From NCBI GenBank assembly GCA_947172415.1, contig OX359196.1:4280501-4344500 (forward strand): DNA of 64,000 nt. Reading direction: 5' to 3'. The stretch's first letter is position 1. Each line of letters starts with the position of its first letter. The translations under genes were made by a program, and so were the position numbers. Below the pieces are notes generated by a model. The model saw only the letters and a list, made by a program, of their open reading frames with translations. It did not search any database and was not told where the DNA came from. This document shows positions 40,710 through 52,130 of this stretch, in pieces. Origin of the DNA: Chondrosia reniformis. Lineage: Eukaryota > Porifera > Demospongiae > Chondrillida > Chondrillidae.

Positions 40710-43700
40710 ATGAACTGGGTCGGAGGAGCAAGGTTGGTTAGCTTCTAATTAGTCAGTGTACACGAATAACAATGAAAATTTCCTTTATAGAAGTCGCTTA
40801 AGGCAACAAAATGAAAAGAAAACACAACAAGTACTCCGCAACAGTTATTTACATGCTCTACTGTAGCGAATGCACGAGCTTATCCTCATGTGTTGTGTGC
40901 ATATTCTCACGAGTAATTATGTAAAGAACGCACATTGGTACTATATACTTTTATTTTCCACCCCATTTTTCTCAGCTTAATTACCGCTGTATGTTTGCAC
41001 TGTAGGAGTTCTTTGCAAGACAGAGGCTGAAGAGAGAGACTGCTACTGCCCAGCGCTCGCTGAGAAGTGGCTCACCAGAAGGAAGCTTAGAAAAGCCCTT
41101 GAGTCTGGACCTCATTTCACTGCAGATAATCCAACAGGCATCTGCTAAGAGAAATGAAGCAAGAAGTTAGTCAATACAGCTTACCCCACATATACCTACC
41201 TCAGTGTTTCATATTTATGTCATTAATTGCATGCTATCTATACATCTTGCTGTAAATTCTATAATACTGTCTATAAGTATTGTGTTATGTGTATACTGTT
41301 AGGCCATGGAGGAACAAATGAGCACTTGCTTAAAAGGAATCTCAACTTGAGCGGCAAGCACCAACTTGGTTTTAAAAAGCTGGGCAAGAATGTGAACATA
41401 CCACTCCAGCTGCCCATGTCTCCCATCCACCATCCATCTACACTGGATTTGGAGGCCTCTCTGTTTGAAGATGTGCCCCAGCCGTACAAGCAGCCATTTC
41501 AGTCTGTGCTACCTGGTGGAGGACCTGCAGACCTGTCATCTGAGGACCCCTTTGGGTCAAGTAGGAGGAGGAGGAGTCTGGCCCCAAACTCCCCTTCAGA
41601 GAGCAAGGGAATGCAACTTACTGCAGAGGATCCATTGCACAGTGCTGCATGTCTTAAAGCAAAAGAATCCAAACTTTATCAAAACAGAGAGATGAAATTA
41701 GGTAAAATTCCTTCAAAACAGACCAAAAGAGACGTCAGTCACATCAATGTAAGTCAGAGTGTTTAACACACTTATACATGCAGATTTACATATTTTCTTC
41801 TTTCAAACTATTCATAACTACACATTTCTGCTTAAAAGGTGTACTGTCGTACTCACTGACAAGAAATGAGACTATATGTGCATACGTACGTATTATATGA
41901 CCAGCATTTTGAAAATTATTTTATAACATTAATATTATATATATAAATAATAGGTCTATAGTATGGTGATGCATCTCCTTAGTCTTTTGAGCATCTAAAG
42001 ATAAAGTTAGTTCTTTTAGGATTTGAAAACATTTGGAACACTTCATGAAATTTTTCAAATCCTAGAAGAACTGACTGCATCTCTAAACTCTCAAAAGACT
42101 AAAAGATGAATTTAACCATCTCATAGATAGTTTGGTGCAGTTGGAAAAAAATCCCTATCATCTACGTAAGTTATAGGTGCACATTACTTTTTGGGTCGGT
42201 TGTCCAGATTTGGTAGTCACTTTAATTAATGACGTCATTCTGGTGGGAACAAAATGGACAGACACTCCCAAGTCTACAGTATAGTCTCCTTGCTTACATA
42301 AGTCTGACTGAATATATTGTGCATACCTTAAGCTTCCTGTTGATACAAAACTGCCAAACATCAGCTAGGACATTTGTGAGGCTAGAGAACAAATTGGGAC
42401 CTAGGATAGACCCCTGAGGGATACATGCTCCGATTGTAAGAGGCTGGGACTGAGCCCCATTAAAATGGTGTGCTGACCTGGGTATGGCTAGTCAAATAGG
42501 ATTTAAACCACTGAAGTGCACGATGATGATGTACCACAAGAATAAAGCTTAAATAGAAGTAAAGCATGATTGCAGCGCCTTAAAGATATCACGAAAGAAC
42601 ACCTACAAAGAGACCATTGTCAATGGCACTGTATATACCAGTCATTAGTGGTTTATAGGAGGTTGATCGTAGTATATAGAGTGTTTTCACCTTAAACCAG
42701 ATTGGAGTCCTTACTCCTTTTATTTTTTTATTTTAAGCAACTACAAGTTTCTCTGTTAAGCTGGAATTACTTTCATTCAGAGTGTGAATGTTCAAATTAC
42801 CACAAAATACAACCCCTTTTATATAAGAAAGGGCAGTCTCAACTTCAGTGAAGAAATGATAAAGTAGCTTCGTTTTTGAGTATTTTTGTGTTCATTCCAA
42901 TCTATTGCAGCCTAATTGAGTAGTAAGTATATAATTATGGTTGTTTGCAATTGTTGTTCCAGGAATTTAAGTGATAAGCTTTAAGTACGTAGTCACAATT
43001 ATATACTCACGACTCAATTAAACTTCAATAGAAAATGAATATAAACAAGTAACCTCATGGAGATGCCATCCCACACTCAAATTACTTTGTTGCTTTGTTG
43101 GACTTATATAGTTATATATAATATTAATAATTGTGATCTTTAAGTGTCTTCAAATTACAAAGAACAGTGGAAAAAGCAAGCTTACTGAATATATATCCAA
43201 ATAAAAATTGTGTATTATATGGAATATAGTTATCGTCCTCGCCTCTTATTACGTATACAGAGATGAGTGGAACAACCATAAAACACTCAATGAGACTTGG
43301 AACCAGATCTCTATATGTATATGTGTACAGCTACCATACATGTACATTTGTACATAGATATAAGCATAAATATGGTACAGATTGTACATGAAAACTCTCA
43401 TACACCATTTTCTTACATGCTATGCCTACTCTTTAAAAAGGCCTACATATAGGAAACTAAACCTGGAGAGAGCTTTGGAAGAAGATATAGGTCCTGGAGG
43501 CTTTTCTTTTCTTTCATGTAGGAATTAAAAGATGGCTTGAAGTATGATGGCACAAAGAATGATTGGAAAATAGATCCAGCTAATTTTGGTTTAGACAGAG
43601 ATTCTTTGGACAGAAGAGTACCTCAGCAGAGACCTACCATCCAACTCGCTTGTAGCTCTCTTAGCTCCACAGGACTAACATCAGAAACTCCTTTACCTCA

Positions 43701-46325
43701 AGGCATGAAAAGGCACAACATGTTAACATCTGAGACACCTCTGCCCAAACATTTCAAAAAACATGTAGACAATATGTGGGGGAAAGAAAAGAGACGAAAT
43801 AGGACGGAGAGGCAAAGGTATGAAAATATAAGGTGTACAGCACATTATATAATTGTAATAAAAGAAAGAGGAAGAGCTCTAGGTTCTCCTAAATGCTGAG
43901 TGTCTTTGGTATACTATGATTGCAAATCTTTGGGATCTGTGTTATAAGTCTTGTTTTCCTTAAGCTGTGAATCAGCAACTGTAATACCTAAAAGCAAGCA
44001 TCCAATGGCAGAGACAAAGAATCAAGGATTCTGTTCCTTTGAGAAGATGATGATGAGCATTAAGGAAGGTGCACCACAACAAAACATGATTACTGAAAGT
44101 ACCCCCATTCTGGACTCCCAAACAGCTACAGATGGAAATGTGAAGAAATCTAAGAACTCCTGGTTTAATTTCATATCAAAACAAACAATTGCCCATTCAT
44201 TGGAGGAGAGAGAGGATGCAGTCTATAATGAAAGAGACCTTAACCCCATCAAGGATGCTAGCTTGAGCCTAAGTTCTGTGTTGGGTGAGGAGCCTGTAAC
44301 GAGGCCACGAGATGGAAATATGAAGAAGGCATATAAAGTTAATGTGCACTGCATGCAAGAAGCTAAACCTAACTGTCACTCAAAGAGGGATCTGTATTGC
44401 TCAGCATTAGAAGAAGTGAGTCTCAGAATGATATTGACTTTGAATGCAAATCAACAACAGTAGCATGTATGCATGAAGTATATATACGTATATACAATTA
44501 ACACAAGCTACATATATACATGTCTGTATAATCTTTGCTTGTTAATTGTAACTGTATATGTATATATTATGTATACTCTTTATATAGGAATTTGATCTGT
44601 ACTGCATGCTTTTAATTCGTGCTACATAATTGTTGTATTTGTACATTTATATCTCAGTTGATGCAGTTAGGGAAAGGCCTTGACGAAGGTGAAGGACTAG
44701 CTGCGACTCAAGAATCATCAAGTACATGTGCAACTATGTATAGATGTATATGGCCTTCCCATTGGAATAAAAGCCATGTTTGTAGATAAAGTTAATCAGC
44801 CAGTACTTACTGCAATACATTATTCTTACCTTTATGGTCTCTACAAGAATCAAATGTCCATGATTCAGCATATGCTGTTTGATGCTTCACTCCAGATGGA
44901 TGACAAATGGATAATCCATATACATTTCTAATATATTTGCCAATAAACCAATTAAATAAAATTGACACACATTATACAGTGTCTTACAGAGAGTATTAGG
45001 TGAGAATCAGCTCAAAATTCCTCTTTTTTACAAAGGCCCACATTAAGCGCAGGATTTAATCTTTCTCCTTAAGTCCACCCTTCATCTAATACTTATTTAA
45101 GCTAAAAATCCTTTCATTTTACGTAGTTAAATACATATACACACATGTTAAAGATATTGATAGCTCTCTCTATTCATTTGCTCTATCCATCTGCACAATG
45201 GCAGGCATAGGAGATAAAGATGAAGAAGACCTTCAGTGCCTTGAAAACTTTGATAGCATCAGCATAACAACAGATGATGATTCTCAAGATCAACCAGAAA
45301 AGCAAGGTAAGATTCTTAAGGTTAATCACTAGTACCAGTAGCATGTGATAGCCATTTCTAATTGCACAATTGTTATGCATACATATGTATGTGGTCACAC
45401 TGTACACAGCAACTGGACCTTGACATACTGCTCCTCTTATCAAGCATGTGCAGGGTCCCACCTTGGTCGCAGTCATGAGGTACCCGTTCATCAGTTACAA
45501 AAATACATAGAAGGTATCAGAGGTGTACTGGAAAGTGAATCAGCAAAGGAAGATGAGTACACAGTACAGTTGGCGGATAGTGTCTTACCGGTCCCAACCA
45601 CCAGTACTCCACCACTGAACATACATACTCAACCAGAGAGTCAAACTGCACACTTAGATAATGCAGCTCAGCAAGGTAACCCAATTGCTCAATCAGACAA
45701 CCCAATTGCTCAATCAGACAACCCAATTGCTCAATCAGACAACCTAATTGCTCAATCAGACAACTCAATTGCTCAATCAGACAACCCAATTGCTCAAGCA
45801 GAAAGCCCTAGTGCTCACTGTATAAGTTCCATGGACCAAGTAGACAAAGGCCAGTCAGGGAATTCTGCTTATCGTTATGATAAAAGTGTACAGTACAAGG
45901 CAGAGGCACCCAATGCTATACCTTCTGAAGATGTTGCCATAATGGTCCAGCCATCACTAGAGAGCCAGCATACCCAAACAAGTGAAAGCTACATTATGAC
46001 AGATTCCACAGCCACCCAAACCTATCAAAGATCTTATAAATCAACTGAAGTGCAAACTTCAGTGGTTGACCTACCAGTAAGTAGATGCTGCAAATCTCAA
46101 GTGACTGCCTCTGTTTCAACTGTGAAGGGCAATTTTAACATTCTCTACCAAAGCCTTCGGGAGTGGGTAGACCTGCAGCTTAGCAGTGCATGCACAGACT
46201 CTTGTCTCACCGATAAGATGATACTACTCAAAGAGCTTGCTAATAGCACTGAAAACCTGTTGATATGGAGGTCTATTGAGGCTAAGCTCCATCAGATTGA
46301 GGAACAGCCTGCTGAAGACCTTTAA
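40710..46325 (+). CDS. REDIC1: REDIC1 / C12orf40 homologue (meiotic crossover regulator)
   Basis: Nine exons: 40710-40732, 40791-40830, 41006-41165, 41303-41748, 43522-43817, 43965-44415, 44658-44721, 45205-45306, 45454-46325. All are in phase and give 817 residues. The N-terminus MNWVGGARSRLRQQNEKKTQ then QEFFARQRLKRE ... SLDLISLQ follows vertebrate REDIC1 (MNWVGGSRSR..., EYFEKHRLK, SLDILNL). Further shared blocks are a TMSP-like PMSPIHHPSTLDLE and the WGKEKRR motif. Vertebrate REDIC1 binds recombination intermediates and stabilises class I crossover factors in meiosis; that role here is inferred. The last exon carries six 7-residue repeats NPIAQSD (45675-45800) and QT-rich segments (HTQTSESY, TATQTYQ). 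The C-terminus (FNILYQSLREWVDLQL ... NLLIWRSIEAKLHQIEEQ) is probably helical. Confidence 0.85.
41978..42104. mobile_element. MITE, 'GAAGACC' family relative
   Basis: CTTAGTCTTTTGAG (41978-41991) is inverted as CTCAAAAGACTAAAAG (42089-42104), with inner arms AGTTCTTTTAGGATTTGAAA / TTTCAAATCCTAGAAGAACT. The flank GCAGTTGGAAAAAAATCC (about 42137) matches flanks at 56945 and 57755. It lies in intron 4 of the REDIC1-like gene. Confidence 0.65.
42128..43389. other. Long intronic stretch of the REDIC1-like gene
   Basis: About 1.2 kb of the large intron between exons 4 and 5. It is AT-rich with no sustained frame. ACAAATTGGGACCTAGGATAG (about 42389) through CCCCTGAGGGATACATGCTCC resembles a decayed coding segment, possibly of a retroelement reverse transcriptase, but is too broken to assign. 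Confidence 0.3.
43390..43512 (-). repeat. Dispersed repeat B, copy 4 (minus)
   Basis: CACCATTTTCTTACATGCTA, GGAAACTAAACCTGGAGAGA and GGCTTTTCTTTTC are the inverse of the 34140 copy. Its right edge lies within about 10 bp of the exon 5 acceptor (43521) of the REDIC1-like gene, so the repeat supplies the polypyrimidine tract of that acceptor. Confidence 0.6.
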
Positions 46326-46436
46326 ATTTAGCTTCAGCTTAATTAAAAAGGATCACATGGTTAACAGACGCATAGATTTAATTTTGACACAAATTAAATT
46401 GCTTTTGTTAAATTGATCGTTAATAGATTGGTGAAC

Positions 46437-46442
46437 AATAAA
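46437..46442 (+). terminator. Polyadenylation signal of the REDIC1-like gene
   Basis: AATAAA in GAACAATAAAATTGA, about 112 bp past the stop codon at 46325 and 25 bp before the stop of convergent SLC25A26. The 3' ends of the two genes are therefore likely to overlap. Confidence 0.5.
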
Positions 46443-46466
46443 ATTGATACCTCTAAGTTGTTTATA

Positions 46467-49400
46467 TCATTGTTTAATCCATTTGTCTAAAAGGTAGGAA
46501 CTTGATGAGTAAGACCCCAGGAAAACGAATCCCCCAAAGCTTATCCAAAGAACTCTCGCTATCCCTCCAGCAAACAAACTACATGCACATAGAAAACAAA
46601 CATCTATATTTACTGTACATATGTATTTGTTGAACGTTTGGCAGTATAGTGTTATACACAAAGGATCAGCATTTTTTGGGTGTTTCAGTTGGCAATAATA
46701 TTACAATGGTATTGATCAACCATCTTAAACTCTCTTACCCTCTAATGCCTTCCCTTTTATAGATTGATCTCAACAATGTCATATAACTCCTTTGTACATC
46801 CTCAGAGCTTTTCTGATAATAGAATAATTAGACATGAATTATATGCACCACAAACTGATATTATAACTGCTGCTAAAGGTACATGCATGCATATATGTAC
46901 AATGAAACAAAGTTTAGTGTTAAATTATAGGTGAACACGAAAAGGCTTATAAGGAACACCTCACCAAATTGGCAACAAAAAACAATTATACTTACTGTAT
47001 TACGCAGAACTACTGCAGTACCTATACTACTGTAACAACATTAAATCTGTACCATCAAAAGTGTAACCAAATACACTGCAGCTATCAACTTATCTCTGGA
47101 ATATCTATCAGCCAATGTGGCAGGTTGTTGTGAAGTGATAAAGTAAACATTAATCAACATTCCACATGTCTACTTCAACTCAGGAATGTCTTGCTACAAA
47201 ACTATGACTCTATAAATCATACACACACCACACACACAAACGAAGTATAAAATGGTGTTGAGTGCTTACAAGAAAGCTCTTATGCATGAAATGTATAAAA
47301 TGTTGAGTCTCTGATGACTGTAATAAAAATATAGATATAGCTAACCTCTGCTAACATGATCCTAGTCTTGGCAACATCCAGAGGTGTTGTAACAAGTGCT
47401 GCCGTACCTCCTACACGAGATACACATAAACAATCCCCTTATCTAGATATGGTCGGGAATACATACATACTTTGTAGTTGGTATAAGAGGAAAACATGAA
47501 TGGAGCGTTACTGTGGCAATTGTAGCTCAATGGCATAAGCACGGTAGTCACAACCAGCTGTCCTGGGTTGATTCCCAGCAATTGCTTCTTTCGTGTTTTC
47601 CCTCTTCATGATGTTTGAAATGATTGCTTGTGGTCTGTGGTTTTATTATCACTGAATATTCATACATATGTAGTCTATAAAATAAACTATGTACATGTCC
47701 TGTACTCACATACGTACGTATACCAAATGTGTATTATTTAAGTAATACATTAGTAATACGTTAAATGATGCCTGGAACAGATACATACTGTACGTATAGG
47801 CATAACTGCACAGGTATCATTCCATTAATTGGAACTGAATGAGAATTTCTTCTGAAAACTACAGTACTCAGCAATAGTAACAGATCACGTAACAAATGGA
47901 GACACACTGACCTGCTAGGGCACCTGCTATTGCAGATTGCCAGGGCATAACAGGGTGATTCTGTGACCTAGACCAACTTTGCTATAGAGAGGGAATACAT
48001 GAATAGCATGTGATATTTACACCTATCCATGATTGAACACAATTATAAAAATAAACATTTATCAAAATATGTATAGACCTGTTGTTCTCTGTAAAAATGA
48101 GAGATGTGGGAGAAACTTTTTATACATACGTATTTTCCCATTCTTGCAATAAAAGGACACTCTGATTGGAATACGTATGCTATTTGCTGATGCACCTGAT
48201 TTTTTTATCAAACATACAGGCTTCATGGTATGAATTACATAACTTAAGCCTCTCTTGATCGAAGCACAGATGATATTATGTGAAGCACTTCTGTGTATAC
48301 TTTGATGTTGAGTCTCTTAGGAAACTACACTAGCCAAAAATTGAGTTGGTAACAGATTTCAGACATTTTGACCCAAAAAGTTTATAAGTGACTTTATCAG
48401 TATATACGTAGATACTAACACAGCAGACCTTATACACAGGAATGGCAAGAAAATAGGGTGGAAATGAATGTGTTGTAGTGTGATGAATAAGATAAGCTAT
48501 GCTATTATTGATATGTACATAATTAGAGTGTGGGAGGAGAGGATAACAGTCACAGGCAGAAATCTTTTTGTGTCCAGCAATATCAGTGGGGGGGGGGGGG
48601 GGGAAGGTGGGTGTGACGGGAGACCAGTGGCTTATATCCTGATGGGAGAAGGCCTTTATCATAGTTCATCTATGCCATTCTGTACAGATATGCCAAGCTT
48701 CCAGGGCACATCTTTGTCCATACCATGGATGATGATGGCATACCACCTGTGTATTCTCCCACTTGGTTGTGTGAGACTCACCTATCATATAAGGCATGCA
48801 GGCTCTCTCCCACCAGTATCCACTGGTCTACCTGTTATGCCCACGGAGAGTACTAAGCCTATGTAAAGACTATGCCAAAAAGTAAATAATAAGTGTATGT
48901 ATGCGAACAATATGTACATGTGTGTATCAAAAGTATACGTACATATTTGAGGTGTGTAGGATAGAAGCATTTAGGTTAACCCATTCCTTTAAGTATTATA
49001 CATGTTACATTAAGAACCAATCCAACATATTTTCTATAGAAATATGATTTACCTCATTTAAGAACTGAAACTACATACTACATCAATAGGAAATCACTAT
49101 ACCTTCAAATATTCCCACAGCGGGTATTGAACAACTGAAAAAGGTATCTGTATATATAGTAGATATGACATAAGTAAGTAAAATAAACATTTGTAGACCA
49201 ACAAAGCTTTGCTGTATGCACTGGAAATACCATGGGTATACCTTACAGTGCATTAAGCGTTATCTCTGCACTGTTAAAAATAAAGTGAGACATTTTCATT
49301 GAAAGTGACAGTGTATGCTGGAGGTAGTAGCAGTTGTAACTACTGTTAAAGAGATTGACATTAGCAGGGTGAAGATATCAAAGCTACCAACATCTATATA

Positions 49401-50584
49401 AACCAAATACTATAACTGCCTTACTACATATCTATTCTGTTTTTAACAACTGACCTCTCTGTATATAACTGAAAAGTAGCCCCTATACAAGCCCCTTACA
49501 CCCTACAATGTGAAACATAATCAAGTGTGGTGAAGGTCTACATGCTGTACAAGAAGATGAAAATGTCTTAAACTTACTTCCTGCAGTAGAGCACTTTTAA
49601 CAACCTCCATTGGCTTCAGGTATTGCTTTGCCTGGATCCTTTGCTTGGTAACTTCAAAAGGGACTCGGACCAAATTAGATACCTACAAACAGCAGGCAAA
49701 CTCCTAGATAATTGCTCATCGTGTGTACATGTTAAAGCCAGTTGGGGTTTGAAATTGGGTCATGACATATATATGCATATCCCACCATTGACCACAAACA
49801 CAGAGACAAGTATGTACAATACAACAACAAATACCAGAGTTTTAGCTACATATTCCAAATACAATAAAAATGATCGACTAGAACATTACAAACATTGTCT
49901 TTGGAAAATTATATAATGTCTATGCATATAGCAACATATGAATGAATAGCCTATATATGTAACACCTACTATTTCTCCAGTTGAGGCTGCAAACATGTGC
50001 ACAAATGGTGTCTTTAAAGTACTTCCCTCATAAGCAGCTAACAATGACTTTACAACTTCATACACCAGAAAAAATGTGGCAGCTAAAGACATGGAATAGC
50101 CGGAAATTCAAAGAAGTTGAATCAGGTAGAGAAGCTATTGATCATCATATGTGAAGCATGAGTCTAAACAAGGCAGATATTAGAGTTTAAGCTGTTTAGC
50201 ACAACTCAAACACATGAAACCATGATAGAAGCAATTGCTGGGAATTGACCTAGGAGAGCTGGCTTTGACAGTGCCGAGCTACAACTACCACAATGCTCCA
50301 TTCATGCTTCCTAACGAGTAAGAATCGGTTTATGCTAATTAGTGGTGAGTCCATCAGTTCCAGTCCATTCCCATGTCTTATGTACGTAGTTTGACTAGTA
50401 TTACAAATGTGCATCTTTTCAACAGACCGGAAGGTGCTGACCCAGCCGCAGCGGGAAGAATGCCAGCATAGACTCCTCTAAATCCGCCAGAAGCTCGAAA
50501 GCCATCTTTACTTTGAAGACGTGTCTTGATAGTATCCAAAGGGAAGAGGACAATGTCGACTGTAGTGCCAGCGATTCCTCCCGC
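46467..50584 (-). CDS. SLC25A26: Mitochondrial S-adenosylmethionine carrier (first exon not located)
   Basis: Exons (minus): 50584-50428, 50082-49970, 49682-49578, 49502-49455, 49147-49103, 47981-47912, 47410-47346, 46812-46739, 46578-46467. Phases agree and give 262 residues before the missing first exon; human SLC25A26 has 274. The protein exchanges cytosolic S-adenosylmethionine for S-adenosylhomocysteine across the inner mitochondrial membrane. The three carrier signatures are [18 protein letters not shown] and TPLDVAKTR. Other family matches are [63 protein letters not shown] and the C-terminal [11 protein letters not shown]. The upstream start exon should lie between 50600 and 51200, encoding only about ten residues. 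Exons of 45 and 48 bp are unusually small. Confidence 0.93.
47495..47660 (+). mobile_element. tRNA-derived SINE copy (plus)
   Basis: Leader AACATGAATGGAGCGTTACT, A-box region TTGTAGCTCAATGGCATAAG, then ACCAGCTGTCC and B-box GGGTTGATTCCCAGCA, and tail TTCATGATGTTTGAAATGAT. This is the best preserved copy for comparison with 13270. It is intronic to SLC25A26. Confidence 0.72.
48588..48603 (+). repeat. 16-bp poly-G run
   Basis: A homopolymer of G, followed by AAGGTGGGTGTGACGGG, in an intron of SLC25A26 (where the transcript carries poly-C). It can form a G-rich structure and is error-prone in assembly. Confidence 0.9.
50220..50330 (-). mobile_element. tRNA-derived SINE copy (minus)
   Basis: On the minus strand: GGAAGCATGAATGGAGCATT, GTTGTAGCTCGGCACTGTCA, CCAGCTCTCC, and the degenerate B-box TAGGTCAATTCCCAGCA. 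It lacks the TGGCA after the A-box and is more diverged than the 47495 copy. Confidence 0.68.
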
Positions 50585-50983
50585 CTACAGATTAATGATA
50601 TTCGAGATAACCATGCACAATTCATAGTCTACGCACTTACAATCAGGGGGATTATCATCTCAAATCTCTATTACATGCCGAATGATGAAATTACACCTTT
50701 TCATTGGGCAATTCTAAAAAAGGTTGCATTGGAACACGTAATCGATTATGTCAGCTTGTGTTTGCCTGCTTTTGGAGGTCACAGCTATTATATCTACATA
50801 GAACAGGAAAGCAACTCATGGATCACCTAAGTGACCTGGATCACATGATCAAGACAAGCTGCAGACTTGATGTGACAACTAGCTACTAAGGTTTAGTCTA
50901 TGATTTAATGCTTAATTAGACTAGTAGTCTACGTATGGTGAAACATGCTATAGAACAGTACATCTGAAAATAATAGCAAAAAA

Positions 50984-51013
50984 GGTTAGGTTAGGTTAGG
51001 TTAGGTTAGGTTA
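50984..51013 (+). repeat. (GGTTA)6, arthropod-type telomere motif array
   Basis: Six perfect tandem pentamers, equivalent to (TTAGG)n, sit interstitially upstream of SLC25A26. The canonical animal telomere hexamer is TTAGGG, so this may be a simple repeat or a repair scar. Confidence 0.95.
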
Positions 51014-52130
51014 TTCATGTCATAATTGGGCTACTCTCATAAAGGTAGGCACTGCCGTAATGACACTTACTAGACTGACCAACGTGATATCTTAAGTAAG
51101 CAGGAATACATCCTCCACATTCTATACACCCGCAGCCGTTTGTCTGACAATTATGTGCACACCCCAATGTCCTATATAAACGATCATTATTAGTTTTATC
51201 CGGGTGCATTCATGGTGAATATAGCCTTAGCGACACAATAACATAAACTAACTAGTGTGTTGTCGATTTGTTGCCTACTAAGTAGAAGTAGGAAAAGTAG
51301 ACCTAGGAATCCACAGATATCTTTTGAAATTCTACCCTCTATCAGTGACCCTGGGAATCTTTATTGAGTCATCTAAAAGGCATCTATTTTGTAAGAAGAG
51401 ACGATCTCGAGCTCAATGATGAATGGAGTATTAATTTTATGTAACACTCTTCAACTCTGTAGGCATTTAACTTCAAATACGCTTGATATTTGATAATAGC
51501 ATATTACTTTCACTAGAGCTATCAAATAGCATAACTTCATATTCCAGTGTGCCCTTTTCTAATGCATGGGTCAGACATCTGTCTCTGGGATATCGTTATT
51601 TATAAATTGCACTTATTACAGAGGTCATAAACTTCATATGTATATTATGCCATGCTCTAATTTGTAATTGATTGGTCACATTCTGCATACCATAGGCTAC
51701 AGAATCCGATTTACTTTGAATCCTTGAGCCTTCACTACTTGGGAGACAACTTCTGATCTTCATCTGCATCAACCCTGCAATGTTTCTATTATGCTTATAC
51801 ATACTGTAAAATTGAGTATCTACTAGACTTGGCCTCTACATTAATTGGGAGTGATCCAATAAAAAATATGACATATATATTGTTTGTATTCCTATATTGG
51901 TCTCTCTGCATGGTGATGTTGTAACTTGTGTGTACCACACATGATATGTATATATGCAAGAAGTCTAATTGTGGAGGTTAGATCACCATTTACGCGCGGG
52001 TAGGTTGCCAGGTTTAAATGCCATACTCCTACACAATTCTCCCACCAGTGTAACATATACATCCGATGTATAGCTATATAGCAGATATTAGGAATTTTTT
52101 AGTTAGTTGTGAATTCGAAAGTGGAAGAAA
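51014..52130. other. Intergenic region between SLC25A26 and the adhesion GPCR
   Basis: A head-to-head interval that should contain the missing SLC25A26 first exon, its promoter and the GPCR promoter. A minus-strand Cys-rich frame at 51209-51015 (CAHNCQTNGCGCIECGGCI) is open but has no recognised family or splice partner. AATTCTACCCTCTATCAGTG (about 51331) matches part of repeat B. Otherwise I see nothing assignable. Confidence 0.4.

Noticed and set aside
9343..50330. tRNA genes at the A/B-box matches
   Set aside because: Box spacing is wrong, no acceptor stem pairs, and all four copies share non-tRNA leader and tail sequence, so they are SINEs.
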